Shown piece by piece: positions 1 to 5,101 of a stretch of DNA of 7,079 nt (its first letter is position 1; each line of letters begins with the position of its first letter). The translations under genes and the position numbers were made by a program. Source of the DNA: Clostridiaceae bacterium (GTDB lineage Bacteria > Bacillota > Clostridia > UMGS1883 > JAAYMJ01); contig JAAYMJ010000241.1 in assembly GCA_012521455.1 (NCBI GenBank), positions 1-7,079 of the forward strand, given 5' to 3'. A model generated the notes under the pieces. It saw only the letters and a list, made by a program, of their open reading frames with translations. It ran no database searches and was not told the DNA's origin.

Positions 1-86
1 GAATATGGCTCGTTGGTATGAATAATTTATGGTAAAAGCATTCACTCTTATTTATATAATTATGAATTTTAAACTGTTTTATTGTT

Positions 87-173
87 ATGATACGTGTTAA
101 GAATACTACGTATATTCAAAAGAATTATAAAGAAATTACAGAAAATGCATTAAAAAAAGAGCAAGGATTATAA
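87..173 (+). other. Doubtful 28-codon ORF, possible gene remnant
   Basis: A short ATG-to-TAA frame begins MIRVKNTTYI and ends KEITENALKKEQGL. No Shine-Dalgarno site precedes the ATG, and the frame is closed upstream by a TGA at 63-65, so it may be a chance frame or the decayed end of a gene. The N-terminus vaguely recalls the start of Phd/YefM-type antitoxins, but no toxin gene follows and the similarity is too weak to use. The rest of 1-225 is AT-rich, and I see no convincing promoter in it. Confidence 0.15.
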
Positions 174-211
174 GTTAGGCATACTTTAGTAAATGGCAAA
201 TAATTAATAGT

Positions 212-220
212 AAGGAGGAT
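212..220 (+). promoter_or_regulatory. Strong Shine-Dalgarno site for the SLH-like protein
   Basis: AAGGAGGAT is a near-perfect anti-16S match at ideal distance from the ATG at 226 and decides that start. No convincing sigma-A promoter was found between 174 and 211. Confidence 0.8.
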
Positions 221-225
221 AGAAA

Positions 226-960
226 ATGAAAAAGACTTGTTTACTTTTATTATTAGTATTATTCATAAATATTCCAGTTAGCTCAATTGCTAATAGTAAT
301 GAAACTGTTAATACAGAGCTTTTTTATAAATATAAACTTATAGATATGGAAGGATTCGAAAACAACGATACAGTTACACGATATGAGTGCCTTGTCACGA
401 TAATGAAAGCTATTGGTGTTACAGAAGATATTGCAATCGGTGGAAGCGGTATATTAGCAAGTTGTTTTGGTGAACCGTCAGAACGTGCGTTTTTTGACGG
501 TGATGGTATAGGACCGGGTGTTGATTTTGTGAAATATTCTTATAAAATAACAGGTTATATTGACTTGGCTTTTTATTATTATATAGCGGAAGGGGAATTT
601 ATTGGAAATCGCCGGTATTTTTATTTCGATAGACCTGTGACGGCAAAAGAAGCTGCAGCATTTATGGTAAGGTGTCTGAAAGGCAAAGATTTAGGGGATT
701 TGAATAAAACATTTGAAATTGCAAAAGAAATGGGATTAATAAAAGAAGAGGATGTTTTTTATACAAATGGAGATGATTTTATTACTCCAGACTATTTCTT
801 AATTATGCTTCAACGATTTTTAAATCAACCTAGATATAAATATTTTGATGAAGATTTATATTTACATTATGGAATTGACAGTGAGAGAAGCATGACATAT
901 CTTCAATATTTACAGTCAAAGCAAGAAAATACTGACAATAGCATCAATGGTGATGACTAG
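226..960 (+). CDS. Exported protein with SLH-like repeats
   Basis: This 244-residue protein has a classic export signal: Lys2-Lys3, a hydrophobic core at about 5-19, and a likely signal peptidase site after Ala22 (SSIA before NSN). The mature part contains about three diverged S-layer-homology-like units, at roughly 32-64 (LFYKYKLID... followed by VTRYECLVTIMKAIG), 110-150 (a YFYFDRPVTAKEAAAFMVRC core) and 163-199 (IAKEMGLI... followed by ITPDYFLIMLQRFL). SLH units typically pair a short helix, a 'G-x-(I/F)' turn and a 'TR-x-E/A' helix that binds secondary cell-wall polymer. Here the 'R-x-E' and 'T-x-x-E' positions are kept but the repeats are degenerate, so wall binding is inferred. The C-terminus is polar and acidic and has no membrane anchor or sortase motif. 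AAGGAGGAT lies 5-6 nt before the ATG and fixes the start. The gene is more AT-rich than genes to its right, and no clear terminator follows it. Confidence 0.72.
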   Translation: MKKTCLLLLLVLFINIPVSSIANSNETVNTELFYKYKLIDMEGFENNDTVTRYECLVTIMKAIGVTEDIAIGGSGILASCFGEPSERAFFDGDGIGPGVDFVKYSYKITGYIDLAFYYYIAEGEFIGNRRYFYFDRPVTAKEAAAFMVRCLKGKDLGDLNKTFEIAKEMGLIKEEDVFYTNGDDFITPDYFLIMLQRFLNQPRYKYFDEDLYLHYGIDSERSMTYLQYLQSKQENTDNSINGDD

Positions 961-1086
961 AATAATGAATAATATTGGAAAGATTTTTTTAAAAGCTTTA
1001 GATACGCGAATTTTTGCTTAACTTAATAAATAAAGTGAAGCTATTATCACAGCACTTGAAGGGTTAAAAATTTTGAGGGGCAAAAA

Positions 1087-1674
1087 ATGAATAAGCTTAT
1101 GGGTTTTTTTGAACTTAAAAATTTAAATCTTCCAACCATACCGTGGGAAGAATATACAGGGACTCAAAGTTTTAGTGAGGATAGGCTTTGGACTATCAGG
1201 ACCGCGCTTTTTAAAGGGCAAGACCAAAACCTTCCAAGATATATCGGGGTGGACGGCAAAAAGGCAAAAGAGTGCGCGGACAGGCTGTATAACGAATTTA
1301 AAGATAAAGGAATTGTTATATTTTACCCGTATTTTATCGCCCAAAAAAGCGGGAATTTATGTGTTAATAACGACAAAACTATAATTGAGGCCGTAAGGGG
1401 CGATTTATGGAATTTGGTTACATATTCAAAAAGGGACGTTACAATTGTGTTAAGCGGGAACAAAATTGAGAATGACGGGGATAAGGATTTTTTGGACAAT
1501 ACCGAACTAGATGAGATATTAAAATATATTCCGCAAATTAAGCAGGAATTTAAGGAAATATTGTTAGAAGGCAAAAACATCCTGCTTGAATGGAGTTTTG
1601 CTTATGACTGCGACAGCCAAAAAAATATTATCGGTGATAAATACCTTGTTTTTTATGAAGCAAGGGCAGTTTAA
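1087..1674 (+). CDS. Hypothetical soluble protein, 195 aa
   Basis: I do not recognise this family with certainty. The protein has no signal peptide or membrane helix and is probably cytoplasmic. The N-terminal segment is aromatic and proline-rich (MGFFEL... NLPTIPWEEYTG at 14-25). It is followed by a Trp-containing helix (DRLWTIRTAL, 32-41), a repeated NLPR-like turn (48-51), and a hydrophobic strand GIVIFYPYFIA (75-85). A central part IIEAVRGDLWNLVTY (99-113) leads to a strand VTIVLSG. A long charged helix (about 139-162) precedes ILLEWSFAYD (165-174) and YLVFYEARAV at the C-terminus. The alternating strands and helices look like a real folded alpha/beta protein. GAGGGG at 1075-1080, six bases before the ATG, supports the start. 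A terminator at 1739-1762 lies downstream. After the stop, the same frame stays open for another 19 codons (1675-1731), which may be the relic of a longer C-terminus. Confidence 0.75.
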   Translation: MNKLMGFFELKNLNLPTIPWEEYTGTQSFSEDRLWTIRTALFKGQDQNLPRYIGVDGKKAKECADRLYNEFKDKGIVIFYPYFIAQKSGNLCVNNDKTIIEAVRGDLWNLVTYSKRDVTIVLSGNKIENDGDKDFLDNTELDEILKYIPQIKQEFKEILLEGKNILLEWSFAYDCDSQKNIIGDKYLVFYEARAV

Positions 1675-1738
1675 TATATAATTAGTGAAGCTTTTAAACA
1701 TGATAAAGCTAAAGTAACAGTATTATTGATATAAACTT

Positions 1739-1762
1739 GCGCCGGGTCATACGGCGTTTTTT
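1739..1762 (+). terminator. Intrinsic terminator after the 195-aa protein
   Basis: The stem CGCCG (1740-1744) pairs with CGGCG (1752-1756), extended by a G-T pair, around a 7-nt loop, followed directly by six T residues. It probably ends the transcript of the 1087-1674 gene and insulates the small unit that begins at 1780. Confidence 0.8.
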
Positions 1763-1779
1763 GATTATGTTTGTCAAAG

Positions 1780-1808
1780 TTGACTAATATAGGAATTGTA
1801 TATATAAT
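1780..1808 (+). promoter_or_regulatory. Sigma-A promoter of the small-peptide unit
   Basis: TTGACT (1780-1785) and TATAAT (1803-1808) are separated by exactly 17 nt. This is one mismatch from the vegetative consensus. Transcription would start near 1814-1816, about 40 nt before a 22-codon ORF. Confidence 0.8.
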
Positions 1809-1856
1809 ATAAAAGTAAGTTTAAATTAAAAAGCCTTGCTTGAGAGGGATAGTTTT

Positions 1857-1925
1857 ATGAAGGATATAGAAATTGGGGATTTTCAGGAAGAAGAATATGA
1901 AACCATATATTATGAATTGTTATAG
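1857..1925 (+). CDS. Acidic 22-residue peptide in its own transcription unit
   Basis: The ATG at 1857 opens 22 codons (MKDIEIGDF... ending YYELL) before TAG. The peptide is very acidic (eight Asp/Glu among 22 residues) with a tyrosine-rich C-terminus and no hydrophobic stretch, so it is not a membrane-type toxin or a leader of the usual repeated-codon kind. GAGGG at 1844-1848 gives a plausible ribosome site 8 nt upstream. A sigma-A promoter lies at 1780-1808, and a perfect terminator hairpin starts at the base after the stop codon. The whole transcript would be about 140 nt. It could be a small protein gene, or a small RNA for which the ORF is incidental. I cannot assign a function. Confidence 0.5.
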   Translation: MKDIEIGDFQEEEYETIYYELL

Positions 1926-1954
1926 AAAGCACTGCGGGTCAGTGCTTTTATTTA
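1926..1954 (+). terminator. Perfect 9-bp intrinsic terminator
   Basis: AAAGCACTG (1926-1934) pairs perfectly with CAGTGCTTT (1940-1948) around the 5-nt loop CGGGT. A TTTTATTT tail overlaps and follows the stem. It abuts the TAG of the 22-codon ORF and separates that unit from the promoter at 1962. Confidence 0.88.
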
Positions 1955-1961
1955 TGCAAAA

Positions 1962-1989
1962 TTGACAAATATTTTTAAAGTGGTATAAT
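1962..1989 (+). promoter_or_regulatory. Consensus sigma-A promoter with extended -10
   Basis: TTGACA (1962-1967) and TATAAT (1984-1989) are both exact consensus hexamers with a 16-nt spacer. A TG at 1981-1982 gives an extended -10 element. Transcription should start near 1996, leaving a leader of about 90 nt before the mini-protein at 2086. The leader contains one weak hairpin (AAAAGC/GCTTTT, 2021-2037) without a T-run. This promoter probably serves both 2086-2358 and 2415-2939. Confidence 0.88.
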
Positions 1990-2073
1990 AAAAATGTGGG
2001 AATATTTACAAATGTTTATAAAAAGCCATTAGCTTTTAAATTGGCAGTTGAAAAATAAAAAATATGAATATTT

Positions 2074-2080
2074 GAGGTGG
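2074..2080 (+). promoter_or_regulatory. Ribosome site pointing to an ATA start codon
   Basis: GAGGTGG is followed by five T and then ATA AAG. Similar sites here sit 5-9 nt before their ATG (for example 4166-4172 before 4180). The only in-frame codon at that distance is ATA at 2086, which is either a rare AUA initiator or a mutated ATG. Confidence 0.55.
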
Positions 2081-2085
2081 TTTTT

Positions 2086-2358
2086 ATAAAGGTTAAAATT
2101 TTGAAATTTATAATAATTATAAGCTTTGTATTATTAGCGCTAAATTTATCATATCCTATTATTGTAAAACTCTTAATAAGTTTTTTAACAGGAAAAACTA
2201 CTTCAGGTATCCCCGAAGGGATTGGCATAATCGGCGGAGCGGACGGCCCAACCAGCATATTTATTTCTTCAGGAAGCAATTTTTTATGGTACATAATTTG
2301 CGCGGTTTGCGTTTTGTCAATTACCCTTTGCGTAAGGTATTTAAAAAAGCAAAAATAA
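2086..2358 (+). CDS. Small membrane protein with Na+-decarboxylase beta GADGPT motif
   Basis: The product is about 90 residues: a basic N-terminus (KVKILK), a hydrophobic helix (about 8-34 counted from the ATA codon), a short loop holding GIPEGIGIIGGADGPTSIF (about 41-59), a second hydrophobic helix (66-84), and a Lys/Arg tail. The GGADGPT(S/A)IF motif is a hallmark of the membrane beta subunit of Na+-translocating decarboxylases (OadB/GcdB), where its Asp is thought to take part in Na+ transport. That subunit is several-fold longer, so this is either a miniature orphan family or a fragment, and no decarboxylase partner genes are present. The start is odd. GAGGTGG at 2074-2080 points to an in-frame ATA at 2086, which would give an MKVKILK-like N-terminus. 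The in-frame GTG at 2077 lies inside that ribosome site, and TTG at 2101 is too distant. Confidence 0.68.
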   Translation: MKVKILKFIIIISFVLLALNLSYPIIVKLLISFLTGKTTSGIPEGIGIIGGADGPTSIFISSGSNFLWYIICAVCVLSITLCVRYLKKQK

Positions 2359-2414
2359 AGGCCTGAAAGAAATTTCCGTATAGATTGGAATTTATTATAA
2401 ATAGGGGGATGTTT

Positions 2415-2939
2415 ATGTGGGAAAGGGTTTCGATTATCATTTTGGTGGCGATTTTGCTTTTTTCCTTTGGATTGCTGATATACGGGGATTTTCTTTCAAG
2501 CACCAAAGCGGCGAAGGCCAGCTATCCCATCATCGTAAACGGCGCAAAAACCGATTTGCCGCAGTTTTTGATAGGGGATAAACTGTATTTGCCAATGCAG
2601 GCCCTATGTGAGATTTGCGGGATTGACGTTAACTATGAGGGTAACAAAATTTGTATAAACACTCAAAATTCCAGCATTGAGGAAGGTTTAACAGGCGATA
2701 AAGGATGGATAAAGACTAAATCCTTAAATTATGAAATATCAAAGGATTTGGCGGAAAAAATTGCGGATGATGTGTTTTTAAATGTCTACGGAAAGGACTT
2801 TGTTGAAAAAACAGAAATTAAAACAAGTGAAAGCGAAGATAAAACTGAATATGAAATTACCAGATATTCCGCTGATGATGAAAAAACGGTTGTTGTTAGG
2901 AAATCCGACGGGAAAATTTTAAAAGTGATTAGGAAATAA
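2415..2939 (+). CDS. Membrane-anchored protein: CuAO-N-like plus NTF2-immunity-like domain
   Basis: I place the start at ATG 2415 (174 aa). AGGGGGAT at 2403-2410 is well spaced for it, while the upstream in-frame TTG 2385 has no ribosome site and ATG 2409 overlaps that site. Residues 5-23 form one membrane helix, so the rest probably lies outside the cell. Residues 37-83 (YPIIVNG... LYLPMQALCEICG... VNYEGNKICINT) resemble half of a copper-amine-oxidase N-terminal domain, a common non-catalytic surface module in Clostridia. Residues 112-172 (LAEKIADDVFLNVYGKDF... KSDGKILKVI) resemble the NTF2-fold immunity family, with its 'YGK' and 'SDGKIL' landmarks. A PepSY-like fold is an alternative. No toxin or secretion gene is adjacent, so an immunity role is not supported by context. 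The gene is probably co-transcribed with the mini-protein 56 nt upstream. Confidence 0.7.
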   Translation: MWERVSIIILVAILLFSFGLLIYGDFLSSTKAAKASYPIIVNGAKTDLPQFLIGDKLYLPMQALCEICGIDVNYEGNKICINTQNSSIEEGLTGDKGWIKTKSLNYEISKDLAEKIADDVFLNVYGKDFVEKTEIKTSESEDKTEYEITRYSADDEKTVVVRKSDGKILKVIRK

Positions 2940-2969
2940 AATTCCACCGTAATTTTGGTGGAATTTTTT
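2938..2969 (+). terminator. Intrinsic terminator after the membrane-anchored protein
   Basis: AATTCCACC (2940-2948) pairs with GGTGGAATT (2957-2965) around an 8-nt loop. The 3' arm runs into TTTTTT. The stem begins at the stop codon and ends the transcription unit that starts at 1962. Confidence 0.9.
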
Positions 2970-3005
2970 ACTTGTATAACTCTTTTAATTTGCCGCTAAT
3001 TAATG

Positions 3006-3011
3006 TATAAT
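3006..3011 (+). promoter_or_regulatory. Probable -10 element of the esterase gene
   Basis: An exact TATAAT sits 21 nt before the esterase ATG. The -35 region at the expected spacing (TTTAAT, 2983-2988) matches poorly, so this may be a weak or activator-dependent promoter. Confidence 0.45.
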
Positions 3012-3031
3012 AATCTCAAAAAGGAGTAAAT

Positions 3032-4111
3032 ATGATGTATCCAAAAGAGATAAAAATCCCGACAGATGAAAACGGCACTTATAATTTAAAAGTCAATATA
3101 TATGCTAAATCCGATACGGATTACGTCATTTTTTGCGACAGCCGCAGATGGCTCTATGAGGGGCATTTAAAGAAAAACGGGGAAATTAAACATTCATTTT
3201 CGGTAAATGTCTGCGATATACATAAATATAACCAAGGTTATATTAAAAAAGAGCATTTGTTGGTAGGTGTTTTAGGTGATGTGGAGTTTTCCTGCGAACT
3301 TCACAAAGCCAATTACCCCACCGTATACCTTGCGGGGGATTCCACGGTAACCGACCAGCCGGCGGAATACCCCTACAATCCCGCGTCCACCTACTGCGGG
3401 TGGGGGCAGATGCTTCCGCTAGTGTTAAAAGAGGGGCTTGCGGTATCAAACCACGCCGAAAGCGGTTCTTCCACCGGACAGTTTTTAGGCTGCAACTGGC
3501 TTGTCTTAGAAAAGCGGATAAAGCCCGGTGATTTTTTAGCAGTCCAGTTCGGGCACAACGACCAAAAGCAGCCCCACCTTGACCCCTTTGGGGGATATGC
3601 CAAAAATTTGAGGCATTTTGTTAAAAAAGCGCGTGAGCTTGGGGCAAATCCCATTTTATGCTCTCCCATTAACAGGATAATCTTTGAGGAAAACGGGAAA
3701 ATCAAAAATTTGTTGGGGGATTACCGAAACTCGGTAAAACAAATATCCCTTGAAGAAAACGTGCCCTTTATAGATTTGTGGGCCAAAACCACTGAATTTT
3801 TTGAGAAAGTTGGGCCTGTGGATTCATGGGACTATTTTTGGTCAAAAGGCAATGACAGGGACTACACCCACACCAATGATATCGGGGGAAAACTTGTGGC
3901 AAAGTTTTTTGCGCAAGCGATTGTAAAAAATAAGGTTTCGGGCTTTTTTGAATTTATTATTTTAGAAAATATCGAAACTCCTGTTCCAAAGCCTTCAGGG
4001 AGGAAGGAAACAGGCGTAAATGTGAAGGATTTATCCCAAATAGGCCTTGTGAATTTGCCTGAACTTGACCGTGACATTACAAATATCAAAGCGCAACGGG
4101 GAGCTTTTTAA
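3032..4111 (+). CDS. SGNH-family rhamnogalacturonan acetylesterase-like hydrolase
   Basis: This 359-residue protein is predicted to remove acetyl groups from pectin fragments (rhamnogalacturonan acetylesterase, CE12-like). All SGNH blocks are visible: block I GDSTVTD with nucleophile Ser104, block II ESGSST with Gly145, block III GHND with Asn176, and block V DYTH giving Asp277 and His280. The 'GDST' and 'GHND' wording is typical of this esterase family rather than of general GDSL lipases. About 95 residues before block I form a strand-rich N-terminal segment, and about 58 residues follow the catalytic core. Both are extra relative to compact family members of about 220-250 residues. There is no signal peptide, so it probably acts in the cytoplasm on imported oligosaccharides. 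AAGGAG at 3021-3026 supports ATG 3032, though ATG 3035 is equally possible. No other pectin gene is nearby, so the precise substrate is inferred. Confidence 0.87.
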   Translation: MMYPKEIKIPTDENGTYNLKVNIYAKSDTDYVIFCDSRRWLYEGHLKKNGEIKHSFSVNVCDIHKYNQGYIKKEHLLVGVLGDVEFSCELHKANYPTVYLAGDSTVTDQPAEYPYNPASTYCGWGQMLPLVLKEGLAVSNHAESGSSTGQFLGCNWLVLEKRIKPGDFLAVQFGHNDQKQPHLDPFGGYAKNLRHFVKKARELGANPILCSPINRIIFEENGKIKNLLGDYRNSVKQISLEENVPFIDLWAKTTEFFEKVGPVDSWDYFWSKGNDRDYTHTNDIGGKLVAKFFAQAIVKNKVSGFFEFIILENIETPVPKPSGRKETGVNVKDLSQIGLVNLPELDRDITNIKAQRGAF

Positions 4112-4124
4112 AGCTTCCTTTTTT
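4099..4124 (+). terminator. Intrinsic terminator overlapping the esterase stop
   Basis: GGGAGCTT (4099-4106) pairs with AAGCTTCC (4111-4118), including one G-T pair, around a short TTTA loop, and is followed by TTTTTT. The stop codon TAA (4109-4111) lies within the hairpin. Confidence 0.82.
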
Positions 4125-4151
4125 GCTAATTTAAAATTTATGAAATAATAT
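4123..4151 (+). promoter_or_regulatory. Candidate promoter of the DUF503 gene
   Basis: TTGCTA (4123-4128) and TAATAT (4146-4151) are spaced by 17 nt, each matching four of six consensus bases. The terminator just upstream means this gene needs its own promoter, and this is the best candidate in the 68-nt gap. Confidence 0.4.
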
Positions 4152-4179
4152 TACTAATGATATTTAAGGAGGTTTTTAT

Positions 4180-4461
4180 ATGCAGGTAAGCGTAATGGAA
4201 GTAAAGCTTTACGCCCCGTGGTGCAATTCATTAAAAGACAAGCGCATGATTGTAAAAAGCTTGATTGACAGAATAAAAAACAAATTTAACGTCTCAATCG
4301 CCGAAGTAAAGTATCAGGACGACCATAAGGTAATAGGCCTCGGAATTGCCCAGATTGTTTCGGACTCAAAAATGACGGGCCGCGTTTTTGATAATATACT
4401 AAATTTCATAGAAGCCAATACCGACGCGGAAATTGTGGACTCATATACTGAAATAAGATGA
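4180..4461 (+). CDS. DUF503 family protein (YlxP-like)
   Basis: The 93-residue product matches the DUF503 family over its full length. It has an initial strand (VMEVKLYAP), the signature SLKDKRMIVKSLIDRIKNKFN (17-37), then VSIAEVKYQD (38-47), GLGIAQIVSD, and a C-terminal helix ending in a short strand (EIVDSYTEI). These small ferredoxin-like-fold proteins are often encoded between infB and rbfA in Firmicutes and are suspected to act around ribosome maturation, but no biochemical role is firmly known. Here the gene stands alone between an esterase and a MarR regulator, so it may be a second copy or a relocated one. AAGGAGG at 4166-4172, 7 nt upstream, sets the start. Confidence 0.88.
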   Translation: MQVSVMEVKLYAPWCNSLKDKRMIVKSLIDRIKNKFNVSIAEVKYQDDHKVIGLGIAQIVSDSKMTGRVFDNILNFIEANTDAEIVDSYTEIR

Positions 4462-4501
4462 ATATTGGTAAAAATATACAGATTAAATCAAAAATAGTAA
4501 A

Positions 4502-4519
4502 ACATTTATATAGAAATGT
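4502..4519 (+). repeat. Palindrome upstream of the MarR promoter, candidate operator
   Basis: ACATTT (4502-4507) and AAATGT (4514-4519) form a perfect inverted repeat with a 6-nt centre, ending 11 nt before the -35 box at 4531. The size and position suit a dimeric winged-helix regulator, possibly the MarR protein encoded just downstream. In AT-rich DNA a 6-bp arm can arise by chance. Confidence 0.4.
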
Positions 4520-4530
4520 ACAAAATTTCA

Positions 4531-4559
4531 TTGACAAAATTTATTTTAGATAATAAAAT
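4531..4559 (+). promoter_or_regulatory. Sigma-A promoter of the MarR-DUF1538-PII operon
   Basis: TTGACA (4531-4536, exact consensus) and TAAAAT (4554-4559, one mismatch) are separated by 17 nt. Transcription should start near 4566. This rules out a MarR start at 4516 and leaves a leader of about 64 nt before ATG 4630. Confidence 0.82.
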
Positions 4560-4566
4560 ATTTAAT

Positions 4567-4581
4567 GTAAATATATTTTAC
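4567..4581 (+). repeat. Palindrome at the transcription start, candidate MarR operator
   Basis: GTAAA (4567-4571) and TTTAC (4577-4581) form an inverted repeat around TATAT, directly at the predicted start of transcription. A protein bound here would block RNA polymerase, the usual way MarR proteins repress their own operons. Binding by the neighbouring MarR protein is inference. Confidence 0.42.
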
Positions 4582-4629
4582 TACAAAATGAATTTTAAAA
4601 ATTATAAGAGGGTTATAAGAGGGGATAAT

Positions 4630-5079
4630 ATGTTAGATGATTTCGATTTGAAAGAGGAGATTTGGAACATTGTCCACACGCTGCGCCACGGCGCGGAAAA
4701 AGTGTTAAGCCCAATCGCGAATTCTGAAGGGCTGACGCTTTTGCAGGTTTACATTTTGCTTTACATCCACAAATATGGCATGGTTTCTGTGGGCAAGCTT
4801 TCAAAAGGGGTTGACATCAACCAGGGAAATATCTCTTCCATGTGCAAAAAACTTGAAAAAGAAGGTTTTGTCTTTAGAACCCGCGGCCATGAGGACGAGA
4901 GGGTTGTATCGTTGAAACTAACACAGAAAGGGGAGAGGGCGATTTCAAGGGTTCGGGAAAAGGTCAAAAAATTTGACAAGATTTTATCAAAATACCCAAA
5001 AGAAAAGATTGATGCAGTAATTTATGGATTTAATGTGTTAAATGAAATATTCAGCCAGCTTTCAGTAGAAGACAGCTAA
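4630..5079 (+). CDS. MarR family transcriptional regulator
   Basis: The protein (149 aa) is a winged-helix DNA-binding dimer of the MarR type. Residues 1-30 form the N-terminal dimerisation helix. LTLLQVYILLYIHKYG (35-50) is the helix before the DNA-binding unit, VSVGKLSKGVDINQGNISS (52-70) carries the helix-turn-helix, and RTRGHEDERVVSLKLTQKG (83-101) is the wing with its typical Asp-Glu-Arg. The C-terminal helices (104-145) complete the dimer interface. Start 4630 is chosen because GAGGGG (4619-4624) lies 5 nt upstream, the MarR fold begins there, and the promoter at 4531-4559 makes the longer frame from 4516 impossible on that transcript. The gene ends 22 nt before the DUF1538 gene with no terminator between, so it most likely controls that transporter and itself. 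No cysteine-based redox sensor pattern is obvious (one Cys, at 72), and the ligand is unknown. Confidence 0.92.
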   Translation: MLDDFDLKEEIWNIVHTLRHGAEKVLSPIANSEGLTLLQVYILLYIHKYGMVSVGKLSKGVDINQGNISSMCKKLEKEGFVFRTRGHEDERVVSLKLTQKGERAISRVREKVKKFDKILSKYPKEKIDAVIYGFNVLNEIFSQLSVEDS

Positions 5080-5101
5080 TTTAGGAAAACGGGGTGAGTG
5101 G

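Noticed and set aside
1031..1086. Coding-like stretch SEAIITALEGLKILRG upstream of the 195-aa gene
   Set aside because: It has no start codon or ribosome site of its own and is too short to distinguish from chance.
1994..2032. Thirteen-codon leader peptide (MWEYLQ...) before the mini-protein
   Set aside because: The ATG coincides with the predicted transcription start and has no ribosome site, so it is unlikely to be translated.
2021..2037. AAAAGC/GCTTTT hairpin in the leader of the mini-protein, possible terminator or riboswitch
   Set aside because: It has only six AT-rich pairs and no T-run follows. The leader is too short and unstructured for a known riboswitch.
2016..2294. Antisense frame over the GADGPT mini-protein
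   Set aside because: The + strand frame carries a recognised motif, a promoter and a ribosome site. The antisense one has none of these and is explained as a shadow.
2385..2414. TTG 2385 or ATG 2409 as start of the membrane-anchored protein
   Set aside because: TTG 2385 lacks a ribosome site and ATG 2409 overlaps the GGGGG of the site that serves ATG 2415.
3243..3705. Antisense frames inside the esterase gene
   Set aside because: They lie wholly within a gene with an intact catalytic set, have no ribosome sites, and encode no recognisable protein.
4516..4629. Longer N-terminus for the MarR protein starting at ATG 4516
   Set aside because: The frame there overlaps the promoter (4531-4559), has no ribosome site, and adds 38 Asn/Lys/Phe-rich residues foreign to MarR. 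ATG 4630 has GAGGGG at ideal spacing.
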